Source: Arthrobacter pigmenti (GTDB lineage Bacteria > Actinomycetota > Actinomycetes > Actinomycetales > Micrococcaceae). From it: a stretch of DNA of 64,000 bases. Below, piece by piece: positions 25,062 through 32,494 of the stretch. Position numbers and translations under genes: made by a program. The stretch spans positions 3,658,001 through 3,722,000 of the forward strand of contig NZ_JAATJL010000001.1 in NCBI RefSeq assembly GCF_011927905.1. The letters run 5' to 3'. The notes beneath the pieces were generated by a model. It worked only from the letters and a program-made list of their open reading frames with translations. It searched no databases and was not told where the DNA came from. The stretch's first letter is position 1. Every line of letters starts with the position of its first letter.

Positions 25062-25825
25062 GCGATCACCAGCTCGACGTCGGCGTCCCTGAGGGCCGCT
25101 TCCAGCTCCGGCTCGGGCTGTGCGTCGGTGATGAGCGCATCAACCTCGCTGAGGGAGGCGAAGTTCATGAGCGTCTCGGCGTCCAGTTTCGAGGAATCGG
25201 CCAGAACGACGACGCGGCGGGCCGCCCGCACGATAGCCGCCTTGACGGAGGCCTCCTCGGGGTCGGGGGTGCTCAGTCCGAACGCGGCGTGGATGCCGTT
25301 GGCGCCGACAAACGCAACGTCCGGCCGGAAGCTGCCGTACTGGGCCACTGTTCCGCTTCCCACGCAGGCGCTGGTCAAACCTCTCATCCGGCCGCCGATG
25401 AACTCGAGCTGAAGCGGAGCCTCGATGAGCGCATGGGCAACGGGGATGGAGTGGGTGATGATGAGCAGTTGGTCTGCAGGCTCCTGCGCCAGGAGGGCGG
25501 CCAGTGCGCCTGTGGTGGTGCCGCCGTCGAGCACGATCGAGCCTTCGGACGGAACCATGGCGAGTGCTGCCTTGGCGATGCGTGCCTTCTCAGCCTGGCT
25601 GCGGCCCTCGCGGCTGGTGAGGCTGAGTTCGTTGGTGCTCGCACTGTTCGCGGGTACCGCACCACCGTGGACCCGGCGCAGCACGCCGTCCTTCTCAAGC
25701 AGGGCGAGGTCACGGCGGACTGTTTCCTTGGTGATGTCGAACCGTGCGGCGAGTTGTGCAACGGAGACCCGCCCCTCGGACGCGACCAGTGCAGCGATCC
25801 TGTTGTAACGTTCCTCGGCGAACAC
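25058..25825 (-). CDS. fruR: DeoR-family fructose operon regulator
   Basis: A 255-aa transcriptional repressor: N-terminal DeoR helix-turn-helix (RISVAQLAARF-like: VSVAQLAARFDITKETVRRD) and a C-terminal sugar-phosphate sensor domain with DGGTTTGALA and VLADSSKLD. It is first in the operon and so probably autoregulatory, with fructose 1-phosphate as the likely effector by family analogy. ATG/GTG near 25825 has GAGGA-type signals upstream (gaggagac on the minus strand). Confidence 0.93.
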   Translation of the reverse strand: MFAEERYNRIAALVASEGRVSVAQLAARFDITKETVRRDLALLEKDGVLRRVHGGAVPANSASTNELSLTSREGRSQAEKARIAKAALAMVPSEGSIVLDGGTTTGALAALLAQEPADQLLIITHSIPVAHALIEAPLQLEFIGGRMRGLTSACVGSGTVAQYGSFRPDVAFVGANGIHAAFGLSTPDPEEASVKAAIVRAARRVVVLADSSKLDAETLMNFASLSEVDALITDAQPEPELEAALRDADVELVIA

Positions 25826-25873
25826 GGGGTCTCCTCACTCGTGACGGCTGTCACACCTACTTCCGTTTGAGTG

Positions 25874-25903
25874 ACTCTATCTGTGTTTACGTTTGCTTGT
25901 CAA
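25874..25903 (-). promoter_or_regulatory. Sigma-70-type promoter of the fru operon with operator
   Basis: On the minus strand TTGACA (25898-25903) and TAGAGT (25874-25879) are separated by 18 bp. The spacer contains CAAACGTAAACA, and related CAAACG/GAAAACG words flank it, so regulator binding would occlude the promoter. Confidence 0.6.
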
Positions 25904-25960
25904 TTGAAAACGAAGGGAAACGCAGATCGCTGGTCCGTGTGGTTGTGCTGCCTCGTGATT

Positions 25961-26042
25961 CCGTGCAGGTTTCAGCTTCGGGATGGGCTGAACCGCGGCG
26001 TGTCTTGGCGCGACACGCGCCTCATCCCCTCAGGCCTGCACG
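25961..26042. repeat. Nested inverted-repeat element between fruR and DUF6458 gene
   Basis: Three nested stems: CGTGCAGG (25962-25969) with CCTGCACG (26035-26042), GGGATG (25980-25985) with CATCCC (26023-26028), and GCGTGTC (25998-26004) with GACACGC (26012-26018). The 3' edge TGCACGAAA is shared with two other intergenic elements at 30187 and 48841. It could be an REP-like element or a structured RNA. Confidence 0.6.
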
Positions 26043-26092
26043 AAATCGTTCGGCGAGGGTTGCGACGATGGCTCAAGCGCGGGCAAACAAAA

Positions 26093-26125
26093 AGCCACCC
26101 GCGCCCAATCAGGGGGCGGGTGGCT
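26093..26125 (-). terminator. Terminator of the DUF6458 gene
   Basis: Ten-base-pair stem AGCCACCCGC / GCGGGTGGCT. In the minus direction it is followed by TTTTTGTTTG. Confidence 0.85.
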
Positions 26126-26141
26126 CTTGTGGTGCGAGGTT

Positions 26142-26399
26142 CTAGATGCCGCCGTCGCGGGTTTCGTTGCGGGTGATGCGCTCACCGGTGTTGGGATCCT
26201 GGACGGAGCGGGACTCGGACACCCGTTTCTGGTTGCGGGGGGCGTTCATCACCAGCGAAATGATGAGTCCCAGGACGCCTACGCCCATGAGGATGTAACC
26301 CACGAGGGTGAGGTCGATGAAGTTCGTCAGGTTATCTGCCACTGCGAAGGCAAGAATTGCACCCAGTGCAATGAGGACGATGGAGGAACCGATTCTCAT
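26142..26399 (-). CDS. DUF6458 family small membrane protein
   Basis: An 85-aa protein with two transmembrane helices (about 5-22 and 30-50) starting MRIGSSIVLIALGAILAFAV, a layout common to a conserved actinobacterial family of unknown function. The C-terminus is hydrophilic (ERITRNETRDGG). AAGGAG precedes the ATG at 26399. It is monocistronic, with its own terminator. Confidence 0.8.
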   Translation of the reverse strand: MRIGSSIVLIALGAILAFAVADNLTNFIDLTLVGYILMGVGVLGLIISLVMNAPRNQKRVSESRSVQDPNTGERITRNETRDGGI

Positions 26400-26748
26400 G
26401 CCAACTACTCCTTGATGTGTGCCGGCCCAGGAATTCTTTCCTGTTCTGCCGTCAAGCTACGAAATAACGCGCTGTGCAATCAGCATACTGGCTTTATACC
26501 CGCATAGTGGTGGAAGCACCGTGAATTTCGAGGGTTGCGCGATTCCGCCGACGGGTTGCGACTCGATCAATTTTTTCATTTCAGGGGGTTGCAAAGCCTC
26601 CAAGCGGGGGTTTAATAGAGCCACTGGTAATGACGTAAAGTAATAGTAAGCTAGCTGATGAAGTAGGGTGGTTCGCAGTTGCACTCCGGTGCATCGTGGC
26701 TATAGACAGACAAGTTCCGTGGATAGAAGTTCGAATAAGGAGCACTTC
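26400..26748. other. Divergent intergenic region with candidate promoter
   Basis: No gene is seen. On the plus strand, TTGCAA (26589-26594) and TAATAG (26613-26618) at 18-bp spacing form a plausible promoter for the 88-aa membrane protein. AAGGAG at 26737-26742 is its ribosome site. Confidence 0.45.
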
Positions 26749-27015
26749 ATGAATTTCCTGGCATTTCTTCTACTCGGTCTCATCGCAGGTGCCATCGCAA
26801 AGCTGATTCTTCCGGGCAAGCAGGCCGGCGGCTGGGTGATGACCCTCATTCTCGGGGTTATTGGTGCGCTTCTGGGAGGATTCCTCGGCAACCTGATCTT
26901 CAACGTCGGAGTTAACGAGTTCTTCTCGATCTCTTCATGGCTGCTGGCAATCGGCGGCGCGATTATCGTCCTTCTGGTTTACGGCGCAATCACGAAGAAC
27001 CGTTCGCACGCCTAA
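26749..27015 (+). CDS. GlsB/YeaQ/YmgE-family membrane protein
   Basis: An 88-aa protein with three transmembrane helices, Gly-rich: MNFLAFLLLGLIAGAIAKLILPG, then GGWVMTLILGVIGALLGGFLG and a last helix. This matches the transglycosylase-associated (GlsB/YeaQ/YmgE) family, usually linked to stress. Start ATG 26749 is set by AAGGAG; the longer frame upstream has no signal. A strong terminator follows. Confidence 0.88.
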   Translation: MNFLAFLLLGLIAGAIAKLILPGKQAGGWVMTLILGVIGALLGGFLGNLIFNVGVNEFFSISSWLLAIGGAIIVLLVYGAITKNRSHA

Positions 27016-27029
27016 CACCCCTCATAGCT

Positions 27030-27067
27030 AAAGCGCCCCGTCGGTCCCCCATCCGACGGGGCGCTTT
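27030..27067 (+). terminator. Terminator after the GlsB-like gene
   Basis: A perfect 15-bp stem AAAGCGCCCCGTCGG (27030-27044) with its complement at 27053-27067 and an 8-nt loop. The 3' arm ends in TTT; A/T-rich edges on both sides would let it work in both directions. Confidence 0.9.
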
Positions 27068-27183
27068 GTGTGGGCAGCCAGCGGCAGGCCCCCGTGCGTT
27101 GTGGGCTCCCAGCCCTCGCTGGCGCTCACCACGGGGCCCTCGCCCACTACGCTTAGAGACATAACCGACGGAAGGATCATGCA

Positions 27184-27996
27184 ATGGCACGGTTCAACCC
27201 CGCTGCGAAGGTTGCCGGTGGAGCGGTGTTCGACCGCGAAGGCCGCCCCAAGCCGGGCGTCCAGCGCGCCGTTGAGCGCGCGATCGATATCCAACGGCCG
27301 CTGGTTCTGGCCAACCTGCGCAGGCTTCGAAGGAAGCACCCAACGGCCTCCGCCGCTGAACTCAACGCAAAGCTCGAGCGGGATTACCTGGTGGCAATCA
27401 CCACCGCCGGAGCCGCGGTGGGCGGCACCGCCGTCGTTCCCGCTATTGGAACGGCCGTCTCGCTTGGGCTGTCCGCGGCGGCCACCGTCGGGTTCCTTGA
27501 GGCGACGGCGCTGTATGCGCAGTCGGTCGCCGAGTTGCACGGCATCTCAACCGAGGATCCTGAACGCGCCCGCACCCTGGTGATGGCCATCCTGATGGGG
27601 GAGGAGGGCTCGGCCCTGATTCAGGCGACCATCGGTTCGTCGGCCGGCGGCGTGACCAGGCACTGGGGCAACGTTGTGGGCGGGTCGATGTCCTCTTCGG
27701 CGGTCCGCAGCATCGGAGCGAGCATTCGGAAGCGGTTCATCAGACGCATGCTGGCGCGCCAGGGGGGTGCGCTGCTGGGCCGTGCGCTGCCCTTCGGCGT
27801 AGGTGCCGCCGTAGGCGGGGCAGGCAACCACATGATGGGCCGGACGGTCATCAACGCCACCCGCGAGGCCTTTGGCCCGCCGCCCAACGTAATTCCCGGT
27901 GAGCTCCTGACCGAGCTCGAAACACTCAAGTATGTTGAGCCTGCCGAAGGCACGGAACCGTACGGTGAGGGAGCCGGTGCCACGGATCGACCTTAA
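27184..27996 (+). CDS. Conserved-looking protein of unknown function with glycine-rich hydrophobic segments
   Basis: A 270-aa protein with GGAAGGATC before ATG 27184. It has a soluble, basic N-terminus (about 1-68), a long Gly/Ala/Val hydrophobic stretch (about 70-110) and a second one (about 190-215) flanking an Arg-rich segment (IRKRFIRRMLARQ). No family could be assigned with confidence; the hydrophobic parts are of glycine-zipper type. Its last 20 bp overlap the start of pxpA, which suggests co-transcription with 5-oxoprolinase, although the link in function is unknown. Confidence 0.65.
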   Translation: MARFNPAAKVAGGAVFDREGRPKPGVQRAVERAIDIQRPLVLANLRRLRRKHPTASAAELNAKLERDYLVAITTAGAAVGGTAVVPAIGTAVSLGLSAAATVGFLEATALYAQSVAELHGISTEDPERARTLVMAILMGEEGSALIQATIGSSAGGVTRHWGNVVGGSMSSSAVRSIGASIRKRFIRRMLARQGGALLGRALPFGVGAAVGGAGNHMMGRTVINATREAFGPPPNVIPGELLTELETLKYVEPAEGTEPYGEGAGATDRP

Positions 27997-28735
27997 CGCG
28001 GACCTCGGGGAGGGTTTCGGCGCCTGGACCATGGGCGACGACGCCGCGATGTTCGCTCTGGTCAGCAGCGCCAACATAGCGTGCGGCTTCCACGGCGGCG
28101 ACCCCGCGACCATGCTCGCCAGTTGTCGCCTCGCCGTGGAGCACGGTGTCGCCATTGGCGCGCACGTCGCCTACCGTGACCTCGCGGGGTTCGGCAGGCG
28201 GTACATCGACGTTGCCGCGGATGACCTGACCGCGGACGTGCTCTACCAGCTCGCTGCGCTGGACGGAATCGCGCGGTCGGTGGGCGGCGCCGTCGCCTAC
28301 GTGAAACCGCATGGCGCGCTATACAACCGCATTGTCCACGACGGCGCCCAGGCCGAAGCCGTCCTGGCAGCAGTCCGGTCCTACAACCCGGATCTGCCCA
28401 TTCTCGGCCTGCCGGATTCGCAGATTCTGCAGCGTGCGGAGGCAGCAGGCCAGCCCGTCGCCAGGGAAGCCTTCGCCGACCGCAACTACGAGCCGGACGG
28501 AACGCTCACTCCCCGCAAGGAACCGGATGCGGTACTCAGCGATCCCGAAACCGTTGCGGGACGCGTCCTGTGCATGGTGAGTGACGGCGTCGTGATCGCC
28601 CGAGACGGAACGCGAGTGCCGCTCGACGTGGCCTCGCTCTGCGTCCACGGCGACACTCCCGGCGCTGTGGCAATGGCCAGCGCGGTCCGTGAGCAACTCC
28701 TGGGCGCCGGGGTCAAGATCCGGTCCTTCGTGTGA
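27977..28735 (+). CDS. pxpA: 5-oxoprolinase subunit A (LamB/YcsF family)
   Basis: A 252-aa subunit of ATP-dependent 5-oxoprolinase, which hydrolyses 5-oxoproline (pyroglutamate) to glutamate. Family motifs: IDLNADLGEGFGAW at the N-terminus, SANIACGFHGGDP and VKPHGALYNR. The start is GTG 27977, placed after GTGAGGGAG and just before the first conserved motif; the frame is open further upstream inside the preceding gene. It overlaps pxpB by 4 bp. Confidence 0.93.
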   Translation: MPRIDLNADLGEGFGAWTMGDDAAMFALVSSANIACGFHGGDPATMLASCRLAVEHGVAIGAHVAYRDLAGFGRRYIDVAADDLTADVLYQLAALDGIARSVGGAVAYVKPHGALYNRIVHDGAQAEAVLAAVRSYNPDLPILGLPDSQILQRAEAAGQPVAREAFADRNYEPDGTLTPRKEPDAVLSDPETVAGRVLCMVSDGVVIARDGTRVPLDVASLCVHGDTPGAVAMASAVREQLLGAGVKIRSFV

Positions 28736-29343
28736 GGGTCCGTCCGTTCGGCGACCGCGCGCTGCTCTTTGAGGTCAAGAGTATCGACGCCGTCCTGCGG
28801 CTCTACCGCGCGCTGGAGGTGCGCCCGGCCGGCGTCGTCGACATCGTTCCCGCTGCCCGAACGGTCCTCATAACCTACGATCCGCGCCGGCTTGCGCCGG
28901 ACAGCATCCTTGAGTGGGTGCGCGGGCAGGAACAGAACGACGACGACGGCGCGCCGCTCCCGCGGCGGGAAGTGACCCTTGACGTGAACTACTCGGGCCC
29001 GGACCTGCGTGAGGTAGCGGGCGTTCTCGGCATCAGCGTCGAAGAAATAGTGGAGTTGCACACCGCTTCAACGTGGACGGCTGCGTTCACCGGATTCGCT
29101 CCGGGCTTCGCGTATCTCGTGACCGACCACGCCCGGCTCAACGTCCCGCGGCGGGACAGCCCCCGTACCTCGGTTCCGGCCGGATCGGTGGGGCTGGCTG
29201 GAGAGTTCAGCGGCGTTTATCCACGGAAATCGCCCGGTGGTTGGCAGCTGATCGGCCGCACGGAGGCTGAGCTGTGGGACCCGTCGGCGGAATCGCCGGC
29301 GCTCCTGGAGCCCGGATGTACCGTGAGGTTCCGGGCGCTATGA
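28732..29343 (+). CDS. pxpB: 5-oxoprolinase subunit B
   Basis: A 203-aa subunit (KipI/allophanate-hydrolase subunit 1 fold) that forms a complex with PxpC. Conserved segments: FGDRALLFE, YSGPDLREVA, and FTGFAPGFAYL followed by PRRDSPRTSVPAGSVGLAG. GTG 28732 overlaps the pxpA stop and the end overlaps pxpC. An acidic insertion (QNDDDGA) follows residue ~65. Confidence 0.93.
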   Translation: MRVRPFGDRALLFEVKSIDAVLRLYRALEVRPAGVVDIVPAARTVLITYDPRRLAPDSILEWVRGQEQNDDDGAPLPRREVTLDVNYSGPDLREVAGVLGISVEEIVELHTASTWTAAFTGFAPGFAYLVTDHARLNVPRRDSPRTSVPAGSVGLAGEFSGVYPRKSPGGWQLIGRTEAELWDPSAESPALLEPGCTVRFRAL

Positions 29344-30185
29344 CACTCACCGTACTGGACCCCGGTCCGCTGACGCTGTTGCAGGACGCCGGCCGTCCCG
29401 GGCAGGCTGCGCTCGGAGTCAGTCCTTCCGGAGCGCTGGATATTGAAGCGTATGCTCGCGGCAACCTGATGGTCGGGAATCCGGCCGGTGCGGCCGCACT
29501 TGAGGTGCTGTTCGGCCCGGCGGAGTTTCGTGCGGAGGTGCCTGCCGTCGTCGTCGTAACTGGGGCTGGCGGCGCCGTCGAAGTAAACGGGCGGCACGTA
29601 CACGGTGTCCTGCAGTTGGCTGCCGGTGATGTGCTGCGGCTGGGCCGGGCAGAGGCGGGCCTGCGCTACTACGTGTGCGTTCGCGGTGGGCTCGAGGGTG
29701 AGCGTGAACTCGGTTCCCTTTCCACGGATACGCTGTCGGGGCTCGGCCCGGTGCCGCTGCGGCGAGGGGACCTGCTGCGTTTCGGGAGCGCCCAGGGTGC
29801 TGCGGGCTTCCCGCCGTCGCGACGTGCGTCCAACGGCCCGCACGCTGTGCGGATCCTCGAGGGCCCGCGGAGGGACTGGTTCACTGCGGAATCATGGCAG
29901 CGGCTCATTGCAGGGACCTGGTCCGTCACTGCCGAAAGCAATCGCGTGGGTCTACGGCTCGACGGGGTGCCTATGGAGCGCAGCCGGACCGGGGAGCTGC
30001 CCACCGAAGGGATGGTCGCCGGCGCAATTCAGGTGCCGCCGTCGGGCCTGCCGGTGGTGTTCCTTGCGGATCATCCGGTGACGGGCGGGTACCCGGTGAT
30101 TGGAGTGGTGCATTCGGCGGACCTCTCAATCCTCGCGCAGGCGGCGCCCGGACAGCGGGTGCGCTTCCTCGGCGGCGGGCGCTGA
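29340..30185 (+). CDS. pxpC: 5-oxoprolinase subunit C
   Basis: A 281-aa subunit (KipA/allophanate-hydrolase subunit 2 family). Conserved: LQDAGRPGQAALGVSPSGALD, the GLEGERELGS loop, and C-terminal SDGxxxG-type region TEGMVAGAIQVPPSGLPVVFLAD followed by TGGYPVIGVV. ATG 29340 overlaps the pxpB stop (ATGA); a longer frame from 29274 lies inside pxpB and is rejected. It is the last gene of the pxp operon. Confidence 0.93.
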   Translation: MTLTVLDPGPLTLLQDAGRPGQAALGVSPSGALDIEAYARGNLMVGNPAGAAALEVLFGPAEFRAEVPAVVVVTGAGGAVEVNGRHVHGVLQLAAGDVLRLGRAEAGLRYYVCVRGGLEGERELGSLSTDTLSGLGPVPLRRGDLLRFGSAQGAAGFPPSRRASNGPHAVRILEGPRRDWFTAESWQRLIAGTWSVTAESNRVGLRLDGVPMERSRTGELPTEGMVAGAIQVPPSGLPVVFLADHPVTGGYPVIGVVHSADLSILAQAAPGQRVRFLGGGR

Positions 30186-30186
30186 C

Positions 30187-30248
30187 CCGGGAACTTTCGG
30201 GCACCTCTGGCGACCTCGGACGCCGGGAAGTCGCCGGACATGCACGAA
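30187..30248. repeat. Intergenic inverted-repeat element, copy 1
   Basis: A 62-bp element between pxpC and the convergent DUF445 gene. The ends are GAACTTTCGGGCA and TGCACGAA, with an inner GGCGAC (30209-30214) / GTCGCC (30230-30235) stem. Its reverse complement aligns over its whole length with 48841-48902, sharing TTCGTGCA, GTCCGG, GTCGCCAGAG and CGAAAGTTCCC. It may also serve as a bidirectional terminator. Confidence 0.7.
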
Positions 30249-30260
30249 ATTTCCGGGAAT

Positions 30261-31514
30261 CTACCCGAAGATTGCATGCGCGACGGCGAAGATCACCAGC
30301 CCGGCCAGCGAACCGACAACGGTGCCGTTGATGCGGATGAACTGAAGGTCCTTGCCAACCTGTAGCTCGATCTTCCGTGAGGTTTCCTCGGCGTCCCACC
30401 GCTCGACGGTCTCGGCGATGATGCCGGCAATGTCGCTGCGATACGTCCGCACAAGGTACCCGGCGCCGTCGGAAATCCAGCGGTTGATTTTGCCGGCAAG
30501 CTCCTCGTCGCTGGTCAGTCGGCGACCGAAATCGCGGACGGCGGCCTTGAAGTTGCGGGTCAGTTCGCTCTCGGGATCATTGACCGCCTCCAGCAGTGCG
30601 GTCTTGACGGTGTCCCAGGTGCGTACGGCGACGTCGTGGACGCGGGGATCGTCAAGGATGCTGGTCTTGATCTCCTCGGCCTTGGCGATGACCGCGGGAT
30701 CGTGCTGCAGGTCCTGGGCGAGGTCCTTGAGGTACTTGTCGATGGACTTGCGCACTTCGTGGTCCGGCTCCGCCTGCACTGCGCGCACAAACTTGGCGAG
30801 CTCCACATAGACTTTGTCGCCCACCATCCCGTCCACAAACTGGGGGACCCAAGTGGGCGAACGCTGCGAGACCAGGCGGGAGACGACGTCGTAATTTGCA
30901 TCCACCCACTCGGCGGCCCGGTCCACCAGCAGGTCCACGAGGCGGTGGTGGTGCCCCTCCTCGAAGATGCGTGCCGCCATGCGGCCGACGGGCGGCCCCC
31001 ACGGCGGGTCGACGAGGTGCTTGCGGACCATGGATTCGATGACGGACTGGACGGCGGCGTCGTCCAGCACGGTGAAGGCGCCGCGGATCAGCGCCGCTCC
31101 CTCAACGGCCACACGGTCCGCACCTTCCGGCTTCGCGAGCCAGGCGCCCGCACGCTGCGCCAGGCCGAGAGAGGTCAGTTTCTGCTGCACCACCGCCTCC
31201 GAAAGAAAGTTCTCCTCCACAAACTGGCCGAGGGAGGTGCCGATCTGGTCCTTCTTGCGCGGAATGATGGCGGTGTGCGGGATCTTGATGCCCATCGGAT
31301 GCTTGAACAGCGCCGTGACGGCGAACCAGTCCGCCAGGGCGCCAACCATGCCGCCCTCCGCTGCGGCCCGAACATACTGCAGCCACGGGTACTGATCCTG
31401 CAGCGCGAACGCGATCAGGAAAATCACCGCCATCACCGCCAGAAGAGAGGTGGCGACGGTTTTCATGCGCCGCAGACCCGCCGCGCGCTCCGTATCCGTC
31501 AACGCAATTGCCAC
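30261..31514 (-). CDS. DUF445 family membrane-anchored protein
   Basis: A 417-aa protein. Start GTG 31514 is set by GGAGGAAC; GTG 31526 lies inside the ribosome site. An N-terminal transmembrane helix (about 20-42) follows the basic LRRMKTVATS, a long helical, mostly soluble domain comes next, and a C-terminal hydrophobic helix (GSLAGLVIFAVAHAIFG) ends it. The segment EGGMVGALADWFAVTALFKHPMGIKIPHTAIIP, here cited by its ends EGGMVG to HTAIIP, is the family signature. The function of the family is unknown. Confidence 0.88.
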   Translation of the reverse strand: MAIALTDTERAAGLRRMKTVATSLLAVMAVIFLIAFALQDQYPWLQYVRAAAEGGMVGALADWFAVTALFKHPMGIKIPHTAIIPRKKDQIGTSLGQFVEENFLSEAVVQQKLTSLGLAQRAGAWLAKPEGADRVAVEGAALIRGAFTVLDDAAVQSVIESMVRKHLVDPPWGPPVGRMAARIFEEGHHHRLVDLLVDRAAEWVDANYDVVSRLVSQRSPTWVPQFVDGMVGDKVYVELAKFVRAVQAEPDHEVRKSIDKYLKDLAQDLQHDPAVIAKAEEIKTSILDDPRVHDVAVRTWDTVKTALLEAVNDPESELTRNFKAAVRDFGRRLTSDEELAGKINRWISDGAGYLVRTYRSDIAGIIAETVERWDAEETSRKIELQVGKDLQFIRINGTVVGSLAGLVIFAVAHAIFG

Positions 31515-31609
31515 GTGTTCCTCCACATAGATGATGGATTCCCCATCTAACCAGCCGTTGCCGGGACAGTCACGTTGCTAGCGTAGGCACTGAGGCGAGG
31601 AGATAACCC

Positions 31610-32482
31610 ATGAAGCACCTGGTTTTTGCCCACCGCGGAGCGAGTCACCGGTATGCCGAGCACACGCGCGCGGCGTTTCTTCAGGCGCTCGCGGAGGGCG
31701 CCGATGGCATCGAGTGCGATGTGCACCTGACCGAGGACCTTGAACTGGTCTGCATCCACGACACCACGCTGGACCGCACCTCCAGCGGCACCGGCGACGT
31801 CGCCGACCACACGCTGCAGCAATTGCGTGAACTGGACTTCGCCTCCTGGAAGGGCGCCAACATTCCGCCCGAGTTCGGCGGCATTGCCGACCAGCTGCTC
31901 ACCCTCGAGGAGCTGCTGGACCTGCTGCGTGCGGAGGACCGCGAGTTGGAACTCGCTATTGAGCTGAAGCACCCGAGCCCGTTCGGCCTGAAACTTGAGG
32001 AGCGTCTCATCGCGTTCCTCATGAGTGAGGGCTATGATCCGGAGACCTCGCGCCTGGCCAACCTGCACATCTCGTTCATGAGCTTCAACCCCGATTCGGT
32101 GCGCCACCTCCTGGAGCGCGTGCCGGCCGACGTCGTCTGTCAGCTGGTTGCGGACGTCCGCCCCGAGGACGTCCGCAATACGCTGGGCCCGCTCACAGCG
32201 GCTGCGGTGATGAACCTGCTGCGGAGGGCGCTGCACGAGGGAGAGCACATCATCGAGAACGGCGCGGTTGGCCTCGCCGGCCCCAGCATTGACTACGTTC
32301 GCGCGCACCCGGAGCGGGTGAAGCGCTGGCTCGAAGAGGGACTCCGGCTGCGTGTGTGGACGGTTGATAACGACGACGACGTCGACCACCTCCACGATCT
32401 GGGCGCTCAGGAAATCACCACCAACCGGCCGGCGGACGTCCTTCGGCGACTGGAAGGGAAGCAGACTTCCGATCGGGTGTGA
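31610..32482 (+). CDS. Glycerophosphodiester phosphodiesterase
   Basis: A 290-aa GDPD-family TIM-barrel enzyme that hydrolyses glycerophosphodiesters to glycerol 3-phosphate and an alcohol. Catalytic motif FAHRGASH with the partner histidine in IHDTTLDRTSSGTG; metal ligands ECDVHLTED; C-terminal LRVWTVDN. No signal peptide, so it is cytosolic, like UgpQ. GAGGAGATAACCC precedes ATG 31610. The GH15 gene follows after 12 bp. Confidence 0.94.
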   Translation: MKHLVFAHRGASHRYAEHTRAAFLQALAEGADGIECDVHLTEDLELVCIHDTTLDRTSSGTGDVADHTLQQLRELDFASWKGANIPPEFGGIADQLLTLEELLDLLRAEDRELELAIELKHPSPFGLKLEERLIAFLMSEGYDPETSRLANLHISFMSFNPDSVRHLLERVPADVVCQLVADVRPEDVRNTLGPLTAAAVMNLLRRALHEGEHIIENGAVGLAGPSIDYVRAHPERVKRWLEEGLRLRVWTVDNDDDVDHLHDLGAQEITTNRPADVLRRLEGKQTSDRV

Positions 32483-32494
32483 TTGAGTTAATGC

